Below, piece after piece: positions 50,069-57,582 of a DNA stretch of 64,000 nucleotides. A model generated the notes under the pieces. The model did not search any database and was not told where the DNA came from. It was given only the letters and a program-made list of their open reading frames with translations. Each line of letters opens with the position of its first letter. Within the stretch, counting starts at the first letter, position 1. The translations under genes were made by a program, and so were the position numbers. Source of the stretch: UBA5972 sp002430125 (GTDB lineage Bacteria; Pseudomonadota; Alphaproteobacteria; Rhodobacterales; Rhodobacteraceae); the NCBI GenBank assembly GCA_937892915.1, contig CALBIC010000101.1:1-64000 (forward strand), written 5' to 3'.

Positions 50069-51672
50069 ATCCGAAAGACGCCGAAACGTGTTTCTTCAAT
50101 AGGCGCGCACAAGGCAGCACTTAGCGAAAGGCCAAGGACCTCGCGGGATTTTCTGGGGTCGATAATCCCGTCATCCCAAAGCCGCGCACTGGCATAAAGC
50201 GGATGCGATTGTTCGGTGAACATTTCCAAAGTCGGGCGTTTGAATGCGGCCTCGTCTTCGGCCGACCAGGTGCCGCCCGTCCGCTCAATCCCGTCACGCT
50301 TCACACTTGCCAGAACGCCCGCCGCCTGTTCACCGCCCATCACCGAAATTCGCGAATTCGGCCATGTCCACAGGAACCGTGGTGAATAGGCCCGGCCCGC
50401 CATTCCGTAATTGCCAGCCCCGAAAGAGCCGCCAACCAGCATGGTGATTTTCGGCACTTTTGTCGTTGCTACCGCTGTCACCAGTTTGGCCCCGTGCCGC
50501 GCGATTCCTTCGCTTTCGTATTTTTGACCGACCATGAAACCGGTAATATTCTGCAAGAATACCAATGGGATATGTCGTTGCGAGCACAATTCGACAAAAT
50601 GCGCGCCTTTTTGCGCGCTTTCGCTGAACAGCACACCGTTATTGGCGATGATCCCGACTGGTATCCCCATCACATGCGCAAAACCACAGACCAGCGTTTC
50701 ACCGTAACGGGCTTTGAACTCGTCAAACCGGCTGCCATCCACCAGACGCGCGATGACTTCGCGGATGTCGTAAGGCGTGCGTAAATCGGCGGGCACAACC
50801 CCGAACAATTCCGCCGGATCATAAAGCGGGTCTTCGATCGGTTGCAGCAGCATTTGCTGTGGCTTCACACGGTTAAGACCAGCGACCGCTTGACGGGCCA
50901 ATGCCAAAGCATGCGCGTCGTCCTCGGCCAGATAGTCAGCGACGCCAGACAAGCGCGTGTGCACGTCACCGCCGCCAAGATCCTCGGCGGTGACCACTTC
51001 GCCAGTTGCGGCCTTAACCAGTGGCGGGCCTGCCAGAAAGATCGTCCCCTGTTCGCGCACGATAATTGTGACGTCCGACATTGCAGGCACATAAGCCCCG
51101 CCGGCCGTGCACGACCCCATCACCACAGCGATTTGCGGAATGCCTTTGGCCGACATATTGGCCTGATTATAGAATATCCGCCCGAAATGATCGCGATCAG
51201 GAAAGACCTCGTCCTGATTTGGCAGGTTGGCCCCACCGCTATCGACCAGATAGATGCACGGCAGATTGTTCACCTCGGCGATTTCCTGGGCGCGCAGGTG
51301 TTTTTTTACGGTCATCGGGTAGTAGGTGCCGCCTTTGACGGTGGCATCATTGCAGACAACCATGACCTCAAGCCCATGCACCCGACCGATCCCGGCAATG
51401 ACCCCCGAACCGGGTGCCGCCCCATCATACATGCCATGCGCTGCCGTGGCACCGATTTCCAGAAACGCCGAACCCGGATCAAGCAGGTTTGACACCCGGT
51501 CCCGGGGCAGCATTTTGCCGCGCGAAACATGCCGCGCACGGGATTTTTCGCCGCCACCAAAGGTTGCCAATTCGGCTGCGGCTGTCACCTCGGCCAATGC
51601 GGCCAGATGCGCCGCACTCCGATCATCAAATTCCTGACCGGACGTTAAAATCTGCGAGCGTAGTACCGCCAT
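50065..51672 (-). CDS. mccB: Methylcrotonyl-CoA carboxylase, carboxyltransferase beta subunit
   Basis: A 535-aa carboxyltransferase, the usual size for MccB. The crotonase-type motifs are RDRVSNLLDPGSAFLEIG (56-73), GTYYPMTVKKHLRAQE, GSCTAGGAYVPAMSDVT and the C-terminal half GFMVGQKYESEGIARHGAKL, GGSFGAGNYGMAGRAYSPRF, IDPRKSREVLGLSLSAAL. The Y-ESEGI-x-RHGAK and F-GAGNYGM blocks are typical of methylcrotonyl- and geranyl-CoA carboxylase beta subunits rather than propionyl-CoA ones. It starts 11 bp after the small exported-protein gene and its stop overlaps the next gene. Confidence 0.93.
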   Translation of the reverse strand: MAVLRSQILTSGQEFDDRSAAHLAALAEVTAAAELATFGGGEKSRARHVSRGKMLPRDRVSNLLDPGSAFLEIGATAAHGMYDGAAPGSGVIAGIGRVHGLEVMVVCNDATVKGGTYYPMTVKKHLRAQEIAEVNNLPCIYLVDSGGANLPNQDEVFPDRDHFGRIFYNQANMSAKGIPQIAVVMGSCTAGGAYVPAMSDVTIIVREQGTIFLAGPPLVKAATGEVVTAEDLGGGDVHTRLSGVADYLAEDDAHALALARQAVAGLNRVKPQQMLLQPIEDPLYDPAELFGVVPADLRTPYDIREVIARLVDGSRFDEFKARYGETLVCGFAHVMGIPVGIIANNGVLFSESAQKGAHFVELCSQRHIPLVFLQNITGFMVGQKYESEGIARHGAKLVTAVATTKVPKITMLVGGSFGAGNYGMAGRAYSPRFLWTWPNSRISVMGGEQAAGVLASVKRDGIERTGGTWSAEDEAAFKRPTLEMFTEQSHPLYASARLWDDGIIDPRKSREVLGLSLSAALCAPIEETRFGVFRM

Positions 51673-51683
51673 GAATTAGTCCT

Positions 51684-51971
51684 TTAAGATGCAATAGGGA
51701 CTGGTTGAAAATCCGCCCAGACAGGCGCTGAATTCAGTTGCAATCGCCAGCCTTCGCGCTGTGCTGTCAGGCAGGCCAGATGCCCGTCGCCACCAACCGG
51801 ATGCACAGCACGCAGGGCGAACATCAGATTTCGGCACTGACCCCAAGTGGTCTCGCCCGCCATATTGCCTAGGCAACTGACCACCGCCAAGCGGTGATCT
51901 TGCGCATTTTCGGCCAGTGCGACAATCGAATTGCCAACAAGTATTGCAAGGGTCAGGGTAGGTATTTTCAT
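51684..51971 (-). CDS. Small exported hypothetical protein between DUF1311-like gene and mccB
   Basis: A 95-aa protein with a signal peptide MKIPTLTLAILVGNSIVALA, cleavage before ENAQDH. The mature 75 residues contain three cysteines (in VVSCLGNMAGETTWGQCRN and HLACLTAQREG) and a Trp-rich end. The frame opens earlier (52028) but the ATG at 51971 begins the signal peptide. Predicted periplasmic, function unknown. Its location, 37 bp after the DUF1311-like gene and 11 bp before mccB, means it is probably part of the ivd-mcc message. Confidence 0.65.
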   Translation of the reverse strand: MKIPTLTLAILVGNSIVALAENAQDHRLAVVSCLGNMAGETTWGQCRNLMFALRAVHPVGGDGHLACLTAQREGWRLQLNSAPVWADFQPVPIAS

Positions 51972-52008
51972 AGCCCGTCTTTTCGTTTTGTGGTCCAGAG
52001 TTCGGGGA

Positions 52009-52515
52009 TCAATCGCCAAACCCAGCATATTGCAAGTAAAGCGCTTGCTGGGCAGTCATCCGCATATAACACGCAACCGAGGCAGGCCCGCCGCCAGTAC
52101 CACCACCCCATTGGGAATATTCATAGGCGCAAGTTGCGTCGCGAAACGGTATCCAAGCCCGCTGCGCCTGACGCAGAGCTTTGGCGGCTGATGTGACGCT
52201 ATTTTCGCTCAGGCCGTTCTCTCTGTCCATATTTTTCTCGTTTTTCATCAATGCCTTATAAGCGGCATTCAACTGCCCGTCCCACCAGTCTGCTTCGGCC
52301 GATAAACACCCGCCCATGCCATAGGTGGAATCGCCACCGGGCGTATTGGCCATGCAGGCCTCGGCTGCATTGCCAATGCATACCTGTTTTGCGTCCACTT
52401 GTTCGGTGTCAGCAAGGCAATCTGTCGTATACTTGATGTTAAAGTTCAGGTCTTGAGCATGGCCTGCAATGGCTGTCGCTGAAAACAATATAGCAATGAA
52501 AAACAATCGCATCAT
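52009..52515 (-). CDS. DUF1311/LprI-like exported protein
   Basis: A 168-aa exported protein with a signal peptide (MMRLFFIAILFSATAIAGHA). The mature part has a cysteine-rich LprI-type layout: Cys in TTDCLAD, VCIGNAAEACM, GGCLSAEADWWDGQLNAAYKALM, then ALRQAQRAWIPFRDATCAYEY and ASVACYMRMT. The motif A-E-x-x-W-W-D-x-x-L-N-x-A-Y with L-R-x-A-Q-R-A-W-I-x-F-R-D-x-x-C is the DUF1311 (PF07007) signature of lysozyme-inhibitor LprI-type proteins. Periplasmic role at the envelope is inferred. Unexpected between ivd and mccB. Confidence 0.8.
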   Translation of the reverse strand: MMRLFFIAILFSATAIAGHAQDLNFNIKYTTDCLADTEQVDAKQVCIGNAAEACMANTPGGDSTYGMGGCLSAEADWWDGQLNAAYKALMKNEKNMDRENGLSENSVTSAAKALRQAQRAWIPFRDATCAYEYSQWGGGTGGGPASVACYMRMTAQQALYLQYAGFGD

Positions 52516-52638
52516 AGCGCCCTCCCTATTTTTCCACTCGCACTCGGATAATCACGCTCGCAATCCCCGAACGCCCACATCAACATTCCTTAAAACAAGC
52601 CATGGTTCGCCGAAAAATTGGCGTTACTGCAAAGGTTT

Positions 52639-53802
52639 TCACGCTGTCACCCGCATCAACTCGCGGCCGCATAACATGCGCCTGATTTCGCTGGTGCCGG
52701 CACCGATTTCCATCAACTTGGCATCACGCATGATGCGGGAAAGTGGCGAGTCGCTCAGATACCCAGCGCCCCCCATCGCCTGCACGCCCTGGGTGGCAAC
52801 CTCCATGGCTTTTTCGGAGGCATATAAAACACAGGCAGCGGCGTCCTGACGTGTGACCTGCCCGCGATCACAGGCCGCTGCAACCGCATAGACATAAGCG
52901 CGCGAGGAATTCATCGCCGCGTAAATGTCGGCAATCTTGCCTTGCATCAGTTGGAAGTCGCCGATCTTTTGGCCGAATTGTTTGCGTTCATGCATGTAAG
53001 GCATGATGTGATCCAGCACCGCGTGCATAACCCCGACGCCAATGCCCGACAGCACCACACGTTCGTAATCAAGCCCTGACATCAACACGTTAACCCCGCG
53101 CCCCTCGCTGCCGAGCACGTTTTCAAACGGAATTTCAACGTCTTCAAAGATCAACTCGCCGGTGGCACTGCCACGCATGCCCATCTTGTCAAAGCTTTCC
53201 GACGTGGAAAAACCCCGCATGGATTTCTCAACAATAAAGGCGGTCATGCCGCGCGGTCCGGCGGCGGGGTCAGTTTTTGCGTAAACCACCAAGGTATCCG
53301 CATCCGGCCCGTTGGTGATCCAGTATTTCGTGCCGTTCAGGGTGTAATATCCGTTCTTTTTTTCGGCCCGCATTTTCATTGAAACCACGTCAGACCCGGC
53401 CCCGGCTTCGGACATCGCCAAAGCGCCGACATGTTCGCCCGACAGCAGTTTCGGCAGGTATTTCGCTTTTTGCTCGGGACTGCCATTCAGCCTGATCTGG
53501 TTGACGCACAGGTTGGAATGCGCCCCGTAAGACAGCGAAACCGAGGCCGAGGCGCGTGCGATTTCCTCGACCGCAATCGTATGCGCCAAATAGCCCATGT
53601 TGACGCCGCCGAATTCTTCCTCGACGGTAATGCCCAGCAAGCCCAACGCGCCCATTTCACGCCACAATTCCACCGGCATCTTGTTGGACCTATCAATTTC
53701 TGCGGCAATAGGCGCCAAACGGTCCTGCGCCCAACGATGCGTCATATCGCGCAGCGCCTCGATATCTTCGCCAAGCGCAAAATTCATTGAGGCGGTAAAC
53801 AT
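52639..53802 (-). CDS. ivd: Isovaleryl-CoA dehydrogenase
   Basis: FAD-dependent acyl-CoA dehydrogenase of leucine catabolism, 387 aa. Motifs: AMSEAGAGSDVVSMKMRA (129-146), KYWITNGPDADTLVVYAK (159-176), GMRGSATGELIFEDVEIP (208-225), and the catalytic Glu247 in LDYERVVLSG, which is the IVD-type position (helix G) rather than that of short- or medium-chain enzymes. The C-terminus has QAMGGAGYLSDSPLSRIMRDAK. The start at 53802 (MFTASMNFALG) has GGAG about 7 bases upstream; the frame continues to 53835 but the extra residues contain no signal. First gene of the leucine cluster. Confidence 0.95.
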   Translation of the reverse strand: MFTASMNFALGEDIEALRDMTHRWAQDRLAPIAAEIDRSNKMPVELWREMGALGLLGITVEEEFGGVNMGYLAHTIAVEEIARASASVSLSYGAHSNLCVNQIRLNGSPEQKAKYLPKLLSGEHVGALAMSEAGAGSDVVSMKMRAEKKNGYYTLNGTKYWITNGPDADTLVVYAKTDPAAGPRGMTAFIVEKSMRGFSTSESFDKMGMRGSATGELIFEDVEIPFENVLGSEGRGVNVLMSGLDYERVVLSGIGVGVMHAVLDHIMPYMHERKQFGQKIGDFQLMQGKIADIYAAMNSSRAYVYAVAAACDRGQVTRQDAAACVLYASEKAMEVATQGVQAMGGAGYLSDSPLSRIMRDAKLMEIGAGTSEIRRMLCGRELMRVTA

Positions 53803-53814
53803 GGCAGGCTCCAT

Positions 53815-53864
53815 ATTAATTGAACAGTTGTTCATTTAATACACGCATTCCCAGAGATTCGCAA
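53815..53864 (-). promoter_or_regulatory. Promoter and overlapping palindromic operator for ivd
   Basis: Promoter: TTGCGA at 53864-53859, 17-base spacer, TATTAA at 53841-53836 (minus strand). A 26-bp palindrome, 53815-53840, is centred between 53827 and 53828: ATTAATTGAACAG with TTGTTCATTTAAT, 11 of 13 possible pairs. Its outer end covers the -10 box, so a bound protein would block RNA polymerase, the standard arrangement for repression. The TGAACA/TGTTCA arms are of the kind bound by TetR-family repressors; LiuR/LiuQ-type regulators of leucine genes are known in other proteobacteria. The regulator is not in this window. Confidence 0.6.
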
Positions 53865-53944
53865 CGAAACAGTTTAGCCGAACCTCGAGTCGGATTGGCG
53901 GCCGCAGGTGGCGAAAAGCCGGTTAATGCGCAGTTCAAAGGCAA

Positions 53945-53992
53945 GGTTAGTCGGTTAGTCGGTTAGTCGGTTAGTCGGTTAGTCGGTTAGTC
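53945..53992. repeat. 8-bp tandem repeat, six perfect copies of GGTTAGTC
   Basis: GGTTAGTC repeated six times without change from 53945 to 53992, followed by a partial GGTA. It lies between the ivd promoter (about 80 bp away) and the end of the DegT-type gene (stop at 54057). Perfect short tandem repeats in a bacterial intergenic region usually change copy number by slippage. It might alter spacing to, or folding around, the ivd control region, or shape the 3' end of the DegT-type mRNA. The rest of the 53841-54056 gap has no gene. Confidence 0.9.
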
Positions 53993-54056
53993 GGTAGAAA
54001 ACCCCGCCCGCTTGGGTATCGGTCAAGCCCTTAACGTGCAATTCCCGTTGAAAGAC

Positions 54057-55250
54057 TTACGACACCGCCCGGATATTCGACACTTCGTCTCGGATGATCG
54101 ACGCGATCAATGCGCAATCCTCGACCGAAAACGTCAGCGGCAGGCGCATATCCATTAACCCATCCAACACCCGATCTGTCTGTGGCAGACTTTGCTCAGG
54201 CGCATAGGTCCAGGAAGTATAGCGCGAGGTAAACCCGGTTGGTTCGGCCCCGCCAAACCATTTCAGTTCAACGCCGCGTGTATGGCAGGCAGCAAGCAGG
54301 GCCTTGATCTGGTCTTTGTCAAACCCGGGCAACAAGAACTGGATCGACGAGCCGACAAATTCTTCCGCTTCAGGCCGGTCGATCACTTTCAGCCCCGGCG
54401 TGTTCCTTAACCCGACCTCAACCGCCCGATAACGGTCGTTCCAACGCGCGCATTGCTTGGCCAAGACCCGCAACTGTGGGCGCAGGATTGCCGCCCTCAG
54501 ATTATCCATTCGCCCGGAATTATTCGGCGTTTCCAGCCGGATAGACTCAAAAACCGCCTCATTCGGGCCAGCGATATGCCGCCCGTAAAGCATGTAACTG
54601 CCTGACAAGACCGTCGCACGGGCCATCAATTCCGCGTCATCACTGATAATCAGACCACCCTCGCCGGAATTCATATGCTTATAGGTTTGGGTGGAATAGC
54701 ATCCAACAAGTCCATGCCGACCCGACGGCACACCGTTCCAGCGCGCGCCCATTGTATGCGCGCAATCCTCAATCACGATAACCCCGGCGGGCGTGCAGAT
54801 GGCCATCAGCCGATCCATGTCACAAATATGCCCACGCATGTGGCTGAGCATCAGAAACCGCGCGCCGCTGGCCGTAATCTGGCGCTCAAGATGATCCAGA
54901 TCTATCACCAATGCGTCCGTGACATCCACAAATACCGGCACACATCCGGCATTGGCTATCGCGCCGGGAACCGGGGCCAAGGTGAACGCATTGGTCAAGA
55001 CCGGTTCCCCCGGCTTGGCTCCAGCAGCGCGCAAGGCGCAGGCCATTGCATATCCGCCCGAGGCAACTGCAAGGCAATATTTCGCCCCCGTCATGGCCGC
55101 AAATTCCTGCTCCAACAACCCCGCCTCGGCGATTTCGCCGTCGGCCACGTTATAGCGATGCAACCGGCCTGATCGCATGACCCGCACTGCTGCCTCGATC
55201 GCTTCTTCCGGGATTGGTTCCTGTTGAGTGAAATTTCCGGTGAATCGCAT
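54057..55250 (-). CDS. DegT/DnrJ/EryC1/StrS-type PLP aminotransferase
   Basis: A 397-aa PLP enzyme of the sugar-aminotransferase type. The PLP lysine is Lys191 in STQTYKHMNSGEGG; the pyridine-nitrogen aspartate is in IEDCAHTMGA (Asp162), and AVASGGYAMACAL (61-73) contacts the phosphate. Family members make amino sugars or other small amines from keto compounds; without a neighbouring nucleotide-sugar gene the substrate is open. The N-terminal 25 residues (FTQQEPIPEEAIEAAVRVM) are usual. It diverges from the MmgE/PrpD gene across 153 bp and has the repeat array downstream. Confidence 0.85.
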   Translation of the reverse strand: MRFTGNFTQQEPIPEEAIEAAVRVMRSGRLHRYNVADGEIAEAGLLEQEFAAMTGAKYCLAVASGGYAMACALRAAGAKPGEPVLTNAFTLAPVPGAIANAGCVPVFVDVTDALVIDLDHLERQITASGARFLMLSHMRGHICDMDRLMAICTPAGVIVIEDCAHTMGARWNGVPSGRHGLVGCYSTQTYKHMNSGEGGLIISDDAELMARATVLSGSYMLYGRHIAGPNEAVFESIRLETPNNSGRMDNLRAAILRPQLRVLAKQCARWNDRYRAVEVGLRNTPGLKVIDRPEAEEFVGSSIQFLLPGFDKDQIKALLAACHTRGVELKWFGGAEPTGFTSRYTSWTYAPEQSLPQTDRVLDGLMDMRLPLTFSVEDCALIASIIRDEVSNIRAVS

Positions 55251-55403
55251 TTTTACGCCGCCTTTTGTTCCCGCGCAGTCTGTCTTGCCAGCACAAGCCC
55301 GTCAATCGCTCAAGCCCCCTTCGTAAACGACCTATCATGTCGCAAACCTGTCGGCTTGCCTTTGACAGGCGCGTAGACTTTCGCAAACACAAGGGAGTTG
55401 GCT

Positions 55404-56753
55404 ATGCCCAAAGACACCATCAAAACCGATATTGTTGACTTTATCCACGATCTGAAATTCGCCGATTTGCCGCAAGCTGTGCAAAAGCAAGCCGAGTTAT
55501 GCGTGCTTGATTTGGTTGGCGTGGGCATCGGCGGCGCGACGACTCCGATGAGCCGGATCATCCGCAACCACGCAGTGCGCACATTCGGCGGTGGCGACGG
55601 CAAGGTTAAGATGCTGTTTGACGGGCGTGAAGCCAGCAGCGCCGGAGCAGCACTTGCGGGTGGTATGACAATCGACGCGCTTGATGCGCATGACGGATAC
55701 AATCCGGCAAAGGGCCATGTCGGCTGCGGTGTGTTTCCGGCAGCTTTGGCGCTCGCACAGGAGCTTGGCCTAAAGGACGGTCAGGAGTTTATGACCAGCA
55801 TCGCGGTCGGATACGAACTTGGCAGCCGACTGGCCACCGCCTTGCACGCAACAACACCCGATTATCACACATCAGGCGCTTGGGTTGCGGTGGCAGTCGC
55901 CGGGGTGGGTGCGCGGATGATGGGTCTTGATCGCGCTGCGACGCGCCACGCTTTGGGGATCGCCGAATACCACGGCCCTCGCAGCCAGATGATGCGGGAT
56001 ATTGATTTTCCAACCATGGTGAAAGACGGCTCGGGCTGGGGCGCGATGGCCGGGGTTTCAGCGGCTTGGCTGGCGGCGGATGGCTTTACCGGCGCCCCGG
56101 CAATTACCATGGAAGGTGATGCAGCAGCCTCCTATTGGGCTGATCTCGGGTCGCGCTGGCTGATCCTGGAGCAGTATTTCAAACCCTATCCGGTATGTCG
56201 CTGGGCGCAGGCCCCGATCGAGGCCGTACTGGGATTGAAACGCGCCCATAATCTGACATCTGACATGGTTGATCACATCGAAATTCAGACGTTTCACGAA
56301 TCCGTCCGTTTGGCCACAAATGACCCCAAAACCACCGAGGAAGCGCAGTATTCCACCTCGTATCCCTGCGCGGTTGCGTTGGTAACTGGTCATGTCGGTT
56401 TAAACGAAGTGATGCCCGCCGCTTTCAAAAACACAGAAGTTGCGCGTATTTCCAAAGGCTTGGTGATGAATGAGGACGCCTATTGCAATGAGACATTTCC
56501 AGCCCAACGCCATGCCCGTGCGGTTCTGCACCTAAAAGACGGCCGGGTGTTGAAATCGGGCATCACCAGTCCACGATGGACCGCCGAAGCGCCGCCGACC
56601 GAGGCGGAATTGCGGGCAAAATTCCATGATCTGGCTGCACCTTTAGTCGGGGCTGACCACGCGCAGGCAATCGAAGGCGCGACGGGCGCGTTGCTGTCAG
56701 GCGGCACAGTCCCGGAGTTTGGTGATCTGGTTTGTCAGGCCGGGAAAAGTTGA
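55404..56753 (+). CDS. MmgE/PrpD family protein
   Basis: A 449-aa protein of the 2-methylcitrate dehydratase/immunoresponsive gene 1 superfamily. Typical elements: LCVLDLVGVGIGGATTPMSR (35-54), AAALAGGMTIDALDAHDGYN with His-Asp (about 80-98, substrate site region, in parts ALDAHDGYNPAKGHVG), GSRLATALHATTPDYHTSG, and GIAEYHGPRSQMMRD. Not necessarily a 2-methylcitrate dehydratase: no prpB/prpC lie nearby, so cis-aconitate decarboxylase- or other dehydratase-like activity is possible. The ATG at 55404 has a GGGAG site 6 bases upstream; an apparent TTG at 55398 falls inside that spacing and is not used. Confidence 0.85.
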   Translation: MPKDTIKTDIVDFIHDLKFADLPQAVQKQAELCVLDLVGVGIGGATTPMSRIIRNHAVRTFGGGDGKVKMLFDGREASSAGAALAGGMTIDALDAHDGYNPAKGHVGCGVFPAALALAQELGLKDGQEFMTSIAVGYELGSRLATALHATTPDYHTSGAWVAVAVAGVGARMMGLDRAATRHALGIAEYHGPRSQMMRDIDFPTMVKDGSGWGAMAGVSAAWLAADGFTGAPAITMEGDAAASYWADLGSRWLILEQYFKPYPVCRWAQAPIEAVLGLKRAHNLTSDMVDHIEIQTFHESVRLATNDPKTTEEAQYSTSYPCAVALVTGHVGLNEVMPAAFKNTEVARISKGLVMNEDAYCNETFPAQRHARAVLHLKDGRVLKSGITSPRWTAEAPPTEAELRAKFHDLAAPLVGADHAQAIEGATGALLSGGTVPEFGDLVCQAGKS

Positions 56754-56775
56754 GAATTTATAAAACCGTGATAGG

Positions 56776-57447
56776 TCAGCTTGTGCGCATAACCGCCGCC
56801 AGAACCTGATCAAGATCGTCATAGTGATCCAGCAAACCTTCGGGCTCCATCCGTGAAACTGCGCGGCCTTCGGGGCCAAAGGTGACCAGAACGCAGGGAA
56901 TATCGGCTGCTTTGGCGGTTTTTCGGTCAGTCATTGTGTCGCCGATCAAAACCGATTGCGATGGAATGCCGCCAAGGCGACGAATGGTTTCAAACAAATG
57001 TTCCGGATCAGGTTTGCGCACGGGCAAGGTATCGGCCCCCAGCATCGCCCCGAAACGATCACGGAGTCCAAGGCGCGTCAGTAATATTTCTGCGGCGTCT
57101 TCGGGCTTGTTGGTGCAAACGCCCATTGGCACGCCTCTGGTCGCCAAACGGTCAAGTGCAGGCACCACTCGATCATAAAGCTTTGTAAAAACGTCGATAT
57201 TTTCGCGGTAATACTCCAGAAGATAGGGATATTGCGCATCAACCTCGGCCTCGGTCCAGGGTAGGTCCAGCCGATCAAACCCCAGCCGCAACATCGCCCG
57301 CCCACCGTGAAAGGCCGTCAGTTGGTCTTTTACCGGGCTCAGCAAATCGCCGTGACCCAGCTTGCGAAAACACGCATTGGCGGCGGCGATCAAATCGCCG
57401 CTGGTATCGGCCAACGTGCCGTCGAGATCAAAAATCACAGTTTGCAT
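56776..57447 (-). CDS. gph: Phosphoglycolate phosphatase-type HAD hydrolase
   Basis: A 223-aa HAD-superfamily phosphatase. Motif I is FDLDGTLAD with nucleophile Asp7 and acid Asp9, motif II CTNKPE (about 112-117, with Thr), motif III Lys in RKPDPEHLFE and motif IV GDTMTDRKTAKAA. A helical cap follows motif I (about 15-85), as in Gph, which removes phosphate from 2-phosphoglycolate made by DNA repair or Rubisco oxygenation. Related sugar-phosphate or pyrophosphate phosphatases share this layout. It converges on the MmgE/PrpD gene, with only 22 bp between the two stops, and diverges from glmU. Confidence 0.85.
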   Translation of the reverse strand: MQTVIFDLDGTLADTSGDLIAAANACFRKLGHGDLLSPVKDQLTAFHGGRAMLRLGFDRLDLPWTEAEVDAQYPYLLEYYRENIDVFTKLYDRVVPALDRLATRGVPMGVCTNKPEDAAEILLTRLGLRDRFGAMLGADTLPVRKPDPEHLFETIRRLGGIPSQSVLIGDTMTDRKTAKAADIPCVLVTFGPEGRAVSRMEPEGLLDHYDDLDQVLAAVMRTS

Positions 57448-57582
57448 GGTACCTCAGGTCGTTCACCCATCAGCGGGATTCCCCCCCTTGTAACGAACCG
57501 AAAGCATTGTTGAAGACCTTTTGCTTTCCGATCCGGATTTTCCCCGCTAAACCAGCCCTAACTGAACCAAAAAGGCCGAACA

